Shown piece after piece: positions 20,925 through 32,080 of a stretch of 64,000 nt of DNA. Positions within the stretch are counted from its first letter, which is position 1; every line of letters starts with the position of its first letter. Both the position numbers and the translations under genes were made by a program. The notes under the pieces were generated by a model. That model saw only the letters and a list, made by a program, of their open reading frames with translations, did no database searches and had not been told where the DNA came from. Source of the DNA: Breviolum minutum Mf 1.05b.01 (taxonomy: Eukaryota > Sar > Dinophyceae > Suessiales > Symbiodiniaceae). The DNA is taken from contig DF239334.1 of NCBI GenBank assembly GCA_000507305.1, positions 124,001-188,000 on the forward strand, written 5' to 3'.

Positions 20925-20989
20925 TCCTTTTCAGATGGACCAAGACTGAGTACGTGGCGAAGTGGTTGTGCAGCAACCCCATGTTAAAA
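20925..20989 (+). pseudogene. orphan kelch exon fragment
   Basis: After ccttttcag the frame reads GPRLSTWRSGCAATP and stops. This is the outer strand of a kelch repeat, almost the same phrase as in the terminal kelch exon (GPGMNAWRSGCSA). No GG core follows. It looks like a leftover of a duplicated last kelch exon, or an alternative seventh blade that is no longer complete. Confidence 0.5.
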
Positions 20990-21228
20990 CGGACGAATTA
21001 GTTGTGAATGAATTAATGAAATATGACTCGGCTTTTCGCTCGACCAAAAAAAAGGAGCGTTTTGTGCTTTGGTGAAAGAATGTGATTAGTACAGCTACAT
21101 GTTTGTTAGGTTAAATTGGTTGTTGTGCAGTAGGATTTGGGTATCCTAGCATTAACATGGCATGATTTCGCACAGGTCCCATGGCGTTTCTTAGGAAATC
21201 TCCTTCCCACCTGAGGTGCCTCTAAGCA

Positions 21229-22523
21229 GACCTTGCTGGCACCTACAGATGATGCTTTCATGGCACTTGGTCGAGGAGTCGCGACAAGCTTGTTGTGCCT
21301 CGTTTGTTGAAAGAACGTATCCTGACTTTCGAGATGTTTGCGTTCTGAAACTCAGTGATTCATTGCTTTTTTATACTTTTTTAGGTTCAATAGATGTGAA
21401 ATCATCCCTTGCTACGACAACAGGAATTGGCTTCAAAGTTCATTTCAACATGTTTCAAAACTGACCTTGATAAAACCACTTGCAAAACGAGGCTCATTTC
21501 CAATCGAGAAGACCTGGCCACTTGGACATGCTGGGTGTTCTGTATGTCATGGGTCCCGCAAGCGGATGCCTTGCCAGTTCGTCAGCGCTTAGGTCGCTTT
21601 GATTCAGCTTCATATGATTGAAGGAGCAAAGACTAGCATGGCCACGGCCTCAGTTCTTATAGACTTGCTTCTGGAAATCCATTTGCGCCACTTGGTGGCT
21701 AGTTACATGATGCGTGTTGTCACCGTTGTGGCCTTTTCCGCTTATAACATCAGTACAATATCAGTATTTGAATTTCATAGTCATCATTTCCCCCAAACAT
21801 GCCACTTTCCACATGTGAAATAGGAAGCATTGCACACAATTGCACACATAACCTACATATTTCAATCCTGTTTGCATTCCCTGCCAACCTTAAGGACATG
21901 GTGGCCCGCACCAATATCGTGTCACGTCAGGGTGAAGCGGTGACAGTGGGCTCCTTGAATCCATTAACCTTTAACGAGGCGGTGGCCAGTGTTCAGGACG
22001 GGCGGCACTGCTGAGATGTCACATGGCCCATCACGTGGTGCATCATCATGTTTTTGTTGGTCTAACTTGCTATTTTGTAGGGACTTATTTCTTGCATGTT
22101 CAGTTTCAGACTGCCAGTGCCGACGAAGAGAGACTTCTAGGAGAGAGGAGTGATAGTTTTGTTAATTTTGTATTGCTTTGTTTATATTGTTTATAATGCA
22201 TCCAAAAAAATCCGTTCAGACGTAAAAAAACACTTCAATCCCAAAAGGGATGGTGCTGGGCAGCGCTGTTTGTTGCCTCGAACGTTCCCAAGCAGGATGT
22301 GCCAACTACAAATGGGGTTTTGCACATCTTGGACCAGGTAGTGACGCCCAAACTGTGGCGTTTTCCTGAAAGGAACTTCATGCAATTTGCCAACAAGGCT
22401 GATCAACCGGGGCAAAGGGATAGGGGTTTATGGAGTGGCACTTCAATGCACTTCACACATGACATTGAAAACATCTTGAAGTTCAAGTCAGAATCAGTTG
22501 GGCATAGATTTTTTATGACATAA
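21229..22523 (+). CDS. fasciclin (FAS1) domain, unit C
   Basis: An exon starting at 21229 after ctctaagcag reads TLLAPTDDAFMALGRGVATS, the FAS1 first-strand motif, closely like unit A (TVFLPTDTAFTKLGLGIASS). An exon near 21890-22012 reads NLKDMVARTNIVSRQGEAVT, typical of the beta-hairpin after the YHvvxG motif. The terminal motif is at about 22262-22340 (DVPTTNGVLHILDQVVTP), followed by an open tail to 22523 (FANKADQPGQRDRGLWSG) with a possible donor at 22338. The YHvvxG helix exon was not identified. No N-terminal helix exon precedes 21229, so this unit starts abruptly; the fragment at 14127 is a candidate for the missing part. Likely a surface or secreted adhesion module. Confidence 0.6.
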
Positions 22524-22712
22524 TTGCATTTACTGTATATAATGCACATATTCATCCTGTGCTTTGATTTGTTGCCCTAGCATGCCCTAAAGAACATAAA
22601 AGAACATACTGAATCAAAATATATTATATAACATAGTACAGATCTCTAGCTTTGTGTTCCCGTTTCGTGTTTTTCCGTAATTTCACAGTTGTTTTTTAGA
22701 CGTCGTTTCAAT

Positions 22713-25700
22713 GGGCTTTTGTGAGCTTTGGTTCGTTGACCAGGAAAGGGATTTGAGCGAATTTGTGCGTTTGGTGTCCTTCAGTGGTTTGGTAGAGGAG
22801 TTCCAGGCAGGGTCAAGGGATCGAGGTGTTCCTGCTTGAAAATGGCAGCCCAGCCATGAGTCAATGCATGTTTAATGCCAATAATTAGTCCGGTTCATGG
22901 TCCATGATGGGATGTCAGTGATTTCTTCCGAAGCTCTTGGTAGACAATCAAAATTGGGGTCAGTCTAAACATACCCAGTGGGAAAACACAGTCTCTTGAT
23001 TTTTTATGTGAATATTTTTTAGAGAAAAACATCTTTGATAGAACAACATGGGTAGCAACCTGCAGAACTTCAAATTTGCATAGAATTGCTACATTGAACA
23101 GTTCACATGCAAATTTGAAGTTCTGCAGGTTGCTACCATTTCATCCATTTTCATCCATTTTCATCCATTTCATCCATTTTCATCCATTTCCCAGAAGCCA
23201 TCATTCTACCAGTTTTTTTTTTTTTGTCTGCGGGCCTTCAGCTTTAGCCATTCGGAAATGAGAAAACTTCAGGGGGATTGGATCATTGGATCCCATGACA
23301 TCCCCCCAAAAAACCATGAAAATGCCAAGGGCAATGGACCCTTCACAGCCATGATCCCGAATGACTACGCCTTTTCGCAACTGGGAAGCTAGTTTGCAAC
23401 AATTTCGGACTATGGATGCCCTTTTGGAAAATGCAGAGAAAAGTGACAAGAAGTGACTGACTATAGCACACACACACACATGTACAGAGCACTGCCATGG
23501 GAGAACTTGGAAGACCACCAGATTTTTGATTGTCGCATGAAGTCAGGACCAGACAAAGAGAAACACAGAAAGTACTGCATCTATATATGTGGTATGCAGT
23601 ATGTTGCTGCATGTTGCTTGTGGACCTTTGCGGCTGCTGGTTGATTCAAATGTCGGGCGCAATGGAATTTCTGCACGTCTTAGTGCAATGATGAGTTTTC
23701 CCCTTCCTTCCAGCTTCGTTTCCCGCGATAATCCAACTGGCACGGCAAAGTAGCACCAACCATTGAAATATGGCAGGAAACCATGAAACTAGAACTATAC
23801 AGGATACCTCAGCGATGTTTTTTGCAGCAGACTTGGCACAGAAGTTCTGAGGATCAAGTGTCAACAACTTGCTGCTACCAGAAAACGCACAGAAGTTGAA
23901 GGACCCTGTTGAAGGGCGTGGAGATAGAATAAGCTGCAACAGACTTTATTGAACTCACATACGGTTGGTTTGCAGGGTTTTTCTACAATGTTCTACAGAT
24001 GTGAAGTGCATCAAACATGAATGACTGCTCTAGTCAAGATCTATTGTTCTTCATCCTGAAGGAAGCGTCCGATGCAATGGTCCAATGAGTTATGTTTGTT
24101 GCCACTGACGGTAAACCATCCCCGTTGTTTCGGCTCTTGAGGCTCACCGCGACCGGAGACAAAACAAACCAACAGGCCACGACCACCCAACCCGACAACA
24201 TTCAAGGTGTTTCTTTTTTAAAGGTCTTAGCAAAGGGGAAATGGTTCCCGGCAAAAAGTATTTTTTTTCCGGTCTTGGAGCAATTATTTAGTTCGAAAAC
24301 CGCTGAATCTGGAAGAATGAAGGAATTTGCGATGTTGGGCGTCCCTAATAGTGGTGTCTCAGAGTTAGGGAACCTCGACAATTGTTGTAAATGGTACATT
24401 TTTGCAGGGGAGCAGTAGGCTTTAAGGCAACTTACATTTTGGAGACACACCTCAACCTTTGACGATTTCTGCTTGAAGGTTTTCTGGCTGCCATGGCCGC
24501 CATGCCCCGCGAAGTGAAAGTGAAGACTTTGCAAGGTGGTGTCATCTCCGTTGAAGTGATGCCAACAAACACCATTGAAGAATTGAAGGCAATGCTTCAT
24601 GAAAAGAAGCATTGTGAAGATCCCATTGAGCGCCAAATCCTCAAAGTAAAGGTCCTGGCCGACGGATTGTTAGTAGATGATGATCAGACACTGGAGTCTG
24701 CTGGGCTGTTGCATGGGGAATCTGAAGTGACCGTCATTTACTCTAGAAACTTCAGATTCAATCCATGAAGAGGGCCTCCTGCAAGTCAACATCCCGTCCT
24801 CTCTCACGGAAATTCCTACTGGAGCCTTCGAATACTGCAACCAGGTGGTCATGGTGGCAATCCCTGAGTCTGTGACACTCATTGGGGGCCGCGCCTTTCT
24901 AAATTGCAAGTCTTTGGAAAGAATCACCATCCCTGAGTCGGTGGCAACCATTGGCCAACGTGCCTTTCTAAATTGCGAGTCTTTGGGCAAGCATCACTAT
25001 CCCAAAGTCCGTGACATTCATTGGAGATGCCGCCGTTCAATATTTCAAGTCTTTTGGCAAGCATTGCTATCCCTGAGTCTATCACCAGCATCGAAGAAAG
25101 TGCCTTTGCAAATTGCGAGTCTTTGGCAAGTATCACTCTCGCCAAGTCTGTGACGTCCAGTGAGGAGAGTGCCTTTGCAGGTTGCACTTCTTTGGTGAGC
25201 ATCAGTGTCCCTGAGAGTGTGACGGCCGTTCGAAACGGCGCCTTCCTTCGGATGTAGTTCTTTGGAAACCATCACAGTCCCGCAGTCCCTGACCTAAATT
25301 GGGGACGGTGCCTTCGATAATAAGTTGCACGTAGAAAACCGCCGTATCTGACTGTATTGGTTTGCAACTGTTGGAACTTGGTTTTTCACGTTTGAATTGG
25401 CTTCCATGGGCCAATGCAGTCCAAATGATCAACTTTCTATCATCACGAACTCGCGGGCAAAGAAAATGGCGACCGTGTGCTTTGGGATTGGGAAATCCAC
25501 CCAGCTACTTCAGCTCAACTACCCTGCCCATAAATCATACATAGACTGATATATGTACCCCTACGGCCTACCATCCCCTACCATCCCCTACCTGCATCTC
25601 TCTCCATCCTTTGCTTGGCAACCCGTCAGGACTTCTTGAGATACCATGTAGTGGTCGGAAAGTACTTGAGTATTCATCTGACCAGTCCGCAAAACCTTGA

Positions 25701-26776
25701 AACTTTACAAGGCAGGCAGGTTTGGGCAAATCTTCAACTGATGATAGATGTACTGATGGGGCCATGGGTGTGAAAATTTGGTTTAAATTTCGATGTGTTT
25801 GGAACACTGCATCCAGACTTGTACGAATGCTTTACAATTCGCTGTATTGAATTACGATGTATATATTGCTTAATACTACATATACTACGCAATGAGGCCT
25901 TGAGAGCCCATGTGTCTTGTTCATCTTGAGGTCAACAATTGTCAGCGGTCCCCTGGACGAAACTGGGCTGGACGGGCATTGCGTATCAGTCAGCCTCACC
26001 ACCAGTGGTGGTCAATGGCGAAGCGCAGGTGCCGGGTTGGTTACTACAAACTGGAAAACTCGCATGGTATCTGAAAATCCACAGTTTGAAAGGGAAAATA
26101 ATTGTCATCTTCCAAACCTACATTTTTGGGTTCCATGTTAGTTTGAGGGGGAGTAGATGTTTTGGAATTCTCCAGGCATTTTTTAGGGTGGATTTGTCAA
26201 TGCAGTGAATGTAGGGAAGATATGCAGTGACATTTTGAAAGGATTCTTCCCAAAATGACTCTACTAAGATTTACTAAGGCTACATTAGTGAATCTTGATG
26301 ATTTAACCAAAATTTGTGTTGCTCTGTTCTCATTCATGCAATCTTGTACCTTGACTTGGCACGCACTACATCGCACTACGGCCTGCCTGGGAGGTGGTGA
26401 CACCTGATGTTTTAGCTACCAATGGTGTGGTGCACATCATCGATCACGTGCTGCTTGGCACACTTGAACTAAGACACACGGGTTTGTGCAAAGGCCATGA
26501 GGTAACACTCTCACCTTGTTTCGTCGCGTTTGCCATGCACAGGGGTTTTATGACAAGATCCTTGGTCACAAAATCTTGGGATTTGCACCATTTAAACATT
26601 TGTTAGACTTTTTAAAGGAGGGAGATCAGAGCGAATGGGTTGAGGTTATTCCCACCGGGCGTGGACCTGTCTTTCTTTGACACGACCCTGCCACCTTTGT
26701 TTGCTGCCACCAGCAGAGCGTTTGGAAAGACGCTGAGTGCATTGGCCCTGGTCATGTTTTTGTGGTCTGGAAGATG
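22713..26776 (+). CDS. fasciclin (FAS1) domain, unit D, with hydrophobic C-terminus
   Basis: The first exon, about 22700-22840 after ttttttag, carries the N-terminal helices (DLSEFVRLVSFSGLVEEF). The next, about 23321-23450, has GPFTAMIPNDYAFSQLGS and, in the next frame, FRTMDALLENAEKSDKK, so the two parts of one motif are offset by one base. A later exon, about 25940-26025, may hold strands (SPPVVVNGEAQ). The terminal motif is at about 26385-26480 (DVLATNGVVHIIDHVLLG). A last segment, about 26629-26776, ends with a short hydrophobic stretch and TGA (GKTLSALALVMFLWSGR), perhaps a membrane or GPI-type tail. The YHvvxG motif was not found. A broken intronless ubiquitin-LRR copy (24493-25330) lies inside the unit. 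The one-base offset means this copy may be a pseudogene. Confidence 0.5.
23051..23137. repeat. fold-back element with perfect 30-bp arms
   Basis: The left arm 23051-23080 (begins GGTAGCAACCTGCAGAAC) and the right arm 23108-23137 are exact reverse complements over all 30 bp, with a 27-bp loop. It lies in an intron of the FAS1 unit D gene and is directly followed by a short tandem repeat. The perfect arms imply a recent origin or ongoing copying of one arm. Confidence 0.9.
23138..23190. repeat. short tandem repeat, unit about TTTTCATCCA
   Basis: Five to six units of TTTCATCCA or TTTTCATCCA follow one another immediately after the fold-back element. Unit length alternates between 9 and 10 bases. 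Confidence 0.8.
24493..25330 (+). pseudogene. ubiquitin-like domain plus BspA-type leucine-rich repeats, intronless and broken
   Basis: ATG at 24493 opens a ubiquitin-like domain of about 85 residues (KVKTLQGGVISVEVMPTNTI; later LADGLLVDDDQTLESAGLLH), which then runs into TGA at 24766. In another frame the sequence continues at once as LRR_5/BspA repeats: AIPESVTLIGGRAFLNCKSL and TIPESVATIGQRAFLNCESL, then after a further shift near 25000 AIPESITSIEESAFANCESL and SVPESVTAVRNGAFL. Another shift follows near 25255, then an in-frame TAA. At least three shifts and one stop break the reading frame and no introns interrupt it, while all neighbours are intron-rich. A Ub-like domain followed by such repeats is a common dinoflagellate gene type. 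The intronless, broken state and its place inside a FAS1 gene suggest a processed copy. Confidence 0.75.
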
Positions 26777-27769
26777 ATCATATTTTGGCAACGTGGTCTG
26801 GTGAGACGTTCAGACAGATGATGTTGCTTTTATTTTTCGAATTTGGGCACAGGCATGAGCCCGACAGACGGGAATGTCACAACATGTGAATTTGTTACAG
26901 CTCAATGCTTTTACTGGGGTCCGGGTGTTTCTTATGTGTTCTCTTCTTATCGGGTCGGGAGTATGTGAATGTTTTTTTTTTGGATGAGTCTGACCTTGCC
27001 AGATTTGCTTCTTCGTGGTAGGCATATCTGGGTGACAAAGCCCCAGTCGCAGATGCATGCTTTTTTGGCACAATGTGTGTGCCGATAATGCACACAACTT
27101 CCAGCAAAGTTGGAAGCTTGCAGCGGACAGGGTGGTGATGTTGGGCACTTGATGCAACCTTTCAAACTCAGAATATCTTCCTCAATGTTTAACCCTGTCC
27201 CAACCATTCCCTACCTAGAACGCCAGTCGTGTTGGAAAACAAGTGCTGTGCTGTGTCACACGTGGAGCTCAAAGGAAGTGGGAGCAACCTCTGGGGGATC
27301 CATGTCTACGTGAATATGCACACTGCGTGAATAGAGAAGTATCATAAGTATAAGTACAAGTGCACTTTCTTTTTACAGTTTTTATTTTGATACAGAAATT
27401 CGAGACGATATATGGATTGACAATAGAAGATATCAAGATGCCACTTAGAGTGCGAGAGTTTGTATAGAAGTGTTTTGCCCAGAGAGGTATCGAACTAGTT
27501 GAAACTACCATCTAGAAAGGTGTTTGTCATAAGTACACGAATATATAATATAATATATACATGTATATATATATATGATGTTTCTGACAGTCCGTGCTTC
27601 TAGATCGTGTCAGCAAAAAATAAACAGGAATTACTTCCAAGATCGACACTTTGTGTGAGTGAGTGTGTGTGGAATTGCGACCTCTAGGAAATTATAGTGG
27701 GAATCATGAACCAGTAACCAGCACTGACAATTCAAGAGACTTACTGTAGCCTTCGGAACCTTTTTGACT
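26777..27769 (+). other. intergenic segment with one possible exon at about 27225-27310
   Basis: Most of this stretch is non-coding. One short frame near 27225-27310 (ENKCCAVSHVELKGSGSNLW) is protein-like but has no clear splice sites. A TA-rich run lies at 27540-27580. Confidence 0.25.
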
Positions 27770-28354
27770 CTCGAGAGGTTGATATCAGAAAGTGTCAGTC
27801 AACCTGCAGTTGTTGAAGTTATCCGCGCTTATGGTGGGATTGTTTGGGTCGACCTGGCTGTCCGCTGCAGACATGTTGTTGGTGAATGTCCCATGTTGAA
27901 AGCATGTCAAGGCGACATGTTCCTCCAAGATGTTCAGCTGAATGCTTCAATGGGTGATGACTTGTACAGGTGAATGCTGAATGATTTGTATAGCCAAAGA
28001 TGCTTTTGTCTCACAGCCTGACATTGCTGCTACTTAATGCTCCTACCTCTGAAATGTGGTTGCTGTCAGCTTACAGGCCACAGCCTCGTAGTGTGCTACG
28101 CACTGGGCACTGCTTCAACTTGTGTGAATTTCCTCGCTGAAAAACATGGTGTGTGCAGGGTGATGAGCAAGATACAAATCTCATGATTTGATCTCTGATG
28201 TTTGGTATAGGTCAGGTACAAAACATTTCGAAACCAGATGAAACCAGTTTGAAAGCTGCAACGTTTAGGGAATCCAACATGTGTACGCATTCAACATCAT
28301 TCGACTGTCGATTCAAACTTCTACCGCTAGGGCCGCTAGGGAATATCACCGTGC

Positions 28355-28391
<37 letters not shown>

Positions 28392-29050
28392 GACACTATC
28401 ATTTTATCAAGCTTAGACTTTTAGATATAAGGAAAAATAATACTTTTGCACCATGGCTGCGGCTGGTATCTTCCACTAAGTCTTGGCTCAGAGCTCTGAG
28501 CCAAGCCGTAACGAAGTGGTCGCAGGTGGGACGTTTTGGGTGTGCAAAATTGATACTCCTGGCAGAGGTTGGTAGGCTGGCATATGTGAGCCATCATTAT
28601 TGTTGGTGAATATTGTTGACATATGTTACTGTTACGCTCATTTTCTCATGTTTAACTTGCAGCTTTTGTTCTTCTGTAGATATATGATTGATGTATGTGG
28701 GTTTCAGGAATGGCTTCTCTGCAAAAGTGTACTTCAGACTTCAGTAGTCCTTGTCAACGTATTATAACTATTATTTAATATTTTTTCTGCTTATAGACAT
28801 TTCAAAAACAAAAGTATATTAATTATAGTATATATATATTATTAAATATAGATATATTTCATACATGCCCGTAAGTGCGGCTCTCGCCTTTGTGCTGCGC
28901 ATGACGCAAATACATTGGTGCTGTGGAGACAGAAAACAGTAATTTGAGCCAATGATTGCTGGTAGTTTCAGATGTTCCGTTTCTACCTCCACTCTCCAAG
29001 ATCTTGTTAACAATGTCCTTCGCATACGAACTGGGAACCCTAAAAGCAAA
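27770..29050 (+). CDS. exons of an unknown protein upstream of the collagen-like exons
   Basis: Three segments have good splice signals. The segment 27781-27969 lies between atatcag and the donor gtgaat (VVEVIRAYGGIVWVDLAVRC, then GECPMLKACQGDMFLQDVQL). The segment 28490-28526 is short and ends at gtgggac. The third, about 28970-29045, lies after gtttcag (STLQDLVNNVLRIRTGNPKS). The last phrase faintly resembles a segment found in ubiquitin-like-protein activating enzymes (TLxxLVxxxL), but nothing else supports that, so I do not assign it. They are on the same strand as the collagen-like exons and may belong to the same mRNA. Confidence 0.4.
28355..28390. repeat. (TCA)12 microsatellite
   Basis: Twelve uninterrupted TCA units in non-coding sequence between exons. 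Confidence 0.95.
28482..28505. repeat. 24-bp perfect palindrome
   Basis: The 24 bases centred on the SacI-like core GAGCTC are exactly self-complementary, starting CTTGGCTCAGAG. It overlaps the 3' splice site (ggctcag) of the short exon at 28490-28526. It could form a cruciform or hairpin. Confidence 0.85.
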
Positions 29051-29403
29051 GCAATTGAAGCTGACACGTTAGTTGTCATCAGTTCCTCCTTTCAGCACCA
29101 GGCGCCATGGTGATGTGGCAACTGCTTCTGGTGGTAGCAAGCGCTACACATGTACCAACAGTTGCTTGACCTAGTGATTCGAGACCATCGATCAAGATAA
29201 GATAAAATTGTGCATTTTGTGGGTGACAGGATAGTGACAGGTCGACATTGAATCCATGTTGTGTTGCTCCTTGAGGTGAAGGTTCATCTCCTTTCTACAG
29301 ATACCACAGCTGGGCTCCTGAGGGGAAGTCGGGAAACTCAACTCCTGAAGTTTCAAGAGATTACACATGGTTACATCCGTAGGATGTTATAGGTGCGTTC
29401 AGG

Positions 29404-29452
29404 TAACTACTACTACTACTGCTAGTGCTACTGCTGCTACTGCTACTACTAG
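29404..29452. repeat. imperfect TAC/TGC trinucleotide repeat
   Basis: A run of ACT and GCT triplets (about 15 units) in non-coding DNA. Confidence 0.8.
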
Positions 29453-30358
29453 AGTACCAACACTGCTGAGTTCCCAAAAAAAGGGGCGGGCATTTGACAT
29501 CATCTTATCCACTTGACGTAAATGCCCACGTTTGGAGCACTGACGCCCATGACTGGAAGGTGCTGAGACTGTTCGTGCACTGCAAACTGAGAAGACTGCG
29601 TGAGGGAGCTTAATGGAATGAACAAAATTCTGGATTTGCAGATTCAAAACTAACATGGGAGGATGTTGATTTGATTTTGATTTGTTTTGTTGACTGAAAA
29701 TATCAGAAAACACAAACATAGAGCCACTATCCACTCCACAAAGTGCACGGGGTCTGATTTTTTCTGAATGTCAGCATCTTTTGAAAGTTTTGGGAAGTGA
29801 AGAAAGATCGACAGAGCGGGGATGAGGTAACAAGGATTGGGTGCTCGGGTACTCACTTTGAAGACAAGACACCAACACACTTCAAAAATCTTCAAAGCCG
29901 ATTTCATCACTAAGTTTGGTTTGCCACTGAAGTCGGCGTGTTGTACCAGGACCTATGCAGACCAAAAAAACTTGACCAACAAGTTAAATGCTGAGGTTGA
30001 CGAAGAATTATATACACTGCAGGAAAATAACATGGCAATGGAACGTGGACTGTTTGAAGGTGATTGGAAATGGACGGAAATGGGCATTTCCATGTCAGTT
30101 TTACCAGCAGGTGGATGATTTGATTAGCAATCCACAACTTTCTCGGATTGTTCTCGATGCACGAGTCCACGAGGCTCAACCATGCGGTGGCCTTGTCGGA
30201 GGAGAGCAGTCAACATGAGGCACGGGGCATCGACATGAGCAAGAAAATGTGGCTCCACATAGTGGTGTTTTTTTTGGGAAAGAAAATGTTGGACTTGAAA
30301 CCATCACATCAGACCTTACAACTCCCCGAGATGTGTTTGGCATCTTGGTGTTTCTAAG

Positions 30359-31137
30359 GCTGAAGATATGGTCCCTGCACCAGCACCTGCAGTGGCCCCG
30401 TCGCCTATGGGAAGCTCCACTCCAAGAGGTCGAAAGGGACCCAGAGGACTGTAGTGATCTACGTGGGCATGCAACCCTTCATTCTACAGTCGTAAATTCA
30501 TGTAAATCCATTACCAGTTCCCAGTGTTTTGTACTCAAATCATGTTTCATATCTTATATCACGAAACATTATTTGTTGTTTTAAGTATGCCACACTCACT
30601 CACTGTGGCGGGTGGGCCAAATGTGGTCAAATCAGGAGACCCTGGAGATGTAGGACCTCCGGGACCTCCTGGGCCACCGGGACCAACCCTGGTCATGGGC
30701 TATGGTGGCTTTGGAATGTTCCTTGTCACCAAATGATGTACCGAAACACCTGTGCATGTTCGGTTAAGTTAAGTAGGATTCTATATAATTTAATGATTAA
30801 TGTATATATAAGATATGGATCTATATCTATCTATATATATATAATCCTAAAAATGCATTTTGCAATTACCTTCATACATGTATCATAGTCCATCCATCAT
30901 CCTACTGGAATATATCCAATATTAGGGGATTATTCCTCAAAGGTCCAGAGGTTGGTCCTAATTTTCCAGCCAAGGAATCCATACATGATGCCCATGATGA
31001 ACCCCTACATGATGCCCAATGTTATGCCTGGAATGCCGGGCGCAACGTTACCCAGCACTGTTCCTCCCACAGTGGCAATGCCAAACATGACTGCTGTGAT
31101 GGAGATTCAGAATCTTGGCGAAAATTCGGCCCGGTGA
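30359..31137 (+). CDS. collagen-like Gly-X-Y and Pro/Met-rich protein, C-terminal exons
   Basis: Three exons join with matching phases. The first, 30359-30450 (after tttctaag; PAPAPAVAPSPMGSSTPRGR, then KGPRGL), ends in phase 2 at gtagtg. The second, 30586-30691 (after ttaag; GGPNVVKSGDPGDVGPPG, then PPGPPGPTL), starts with the one base needed and ends in phase 0 at gtcatg. The third, 30970-31137 (after attttccag; PRNPYMMPMMNPYMMPNVMP), starts in phase 0 and ends with TGA. Five to six Gly-X-Y triplets rich in Pro form a short collagen-like segment, followed by a Pro/Met repeat (NPYMMP twice). The segment is short for a stable triple helix on its own. Upstream exons near 29900-30240 are probable (ESTRLNHAVALSEESSQHEA). 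Such proteins may serve in the cell covering or extracellular matrix; this is inference. Confidence 0.65.
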
Positions 31138-32080
31138 AGGTTGATGCACACAAATACACACAAATAATCAAATACATCCCGATGCTAGTCATTGAGGCAA
31201 ATGCCCACATAAACGAGGGGCATGAGGGGCCCCACTGGAGCAGAACAGCTATGAACTTTAGGGAGACCAAGCACTTCTTTCCACGTTTCAGTGAGCCTTC
31301 AACAAATTCACAGAGAGCTGGGTGGGACTAGCAGGAGGCTTGTTGGTTGACTTTTTCCAAAGACATTGAAAATGTTTGGTTGATTTGCCTTTCAATGACG
31401 CAGAAGAGATTTTATCTTACAGAAGCTGTAATGCATTATATGATACATTAACCCTCAACCGGAAGATGCCCAGACATGTTTATAATATTTTTTAATCGTG
31501 AGGCAGGGAACACTTTTAGTGAAGCTGGGAGAATGAACATCATTCTGTTTACAATGACTTGGCTTGTTTTGCTGTCGGCTTAAGGCTGTGGTTTCTGTGA
31601 AGCCAATTTGTTGTGGCTGTGCGCCGTCCGTTGACCCTTCCAGCTTTGGGTGGAAATCGCATGAATGAAGACGTGAATTTTTGGGGCCATAGCGCCATAG
31701 CTCTAGCACCATTATTCACCACTGGGGTCCATTGGAAATATGAGAAAACCACACCTTCAATGGAAGCACAATACATGCACTGCCAATAGTTTTAAACATG
31801 GGCAAGCTTTCAGGATTTTGGCGCTTGATCACTTGGGCACCAATGAAAGTGTAACAAGCAACTTCACATGGCATTGATCTTGATCTTGATCTTGATCTTG
31901 ATCCTTTGTATATAATGAATATGATTATGATTATATCTTTGGAAATTAGGTATTCCGCATCTATGTGCAATATATATATATATATTTGATTCTATACATT
32001 TGCCAGCCATCAAATTATCGACTTCAAGAATCTGCCAACTTTCCAAGAATTTCTCAGTGACAAATTCACCGGTTTACTGA
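31138..32080. other. intergenic region with hexanucleotide repeat
   Basis: No exon with support is seen. It contains the TTGATC repeat at 31874-31903 and an AT run at 31965-31985, and should include the 5' region of the gene starting at 32081. Confidence 0.45.
31874..31903. repeat. (TTGATC)5 hexanucleotide repeat
   Basis: Five perfect copies of TTGATC in intergenic DNA. Confidence 0.95.

Noticed and set aside
28970-29045. LQDLVNNVLRI exon as a ubiquitin-like activating enzyme
   Set aside because: Single short phrase; no adenylation or catalytic Cys motifs nearby.
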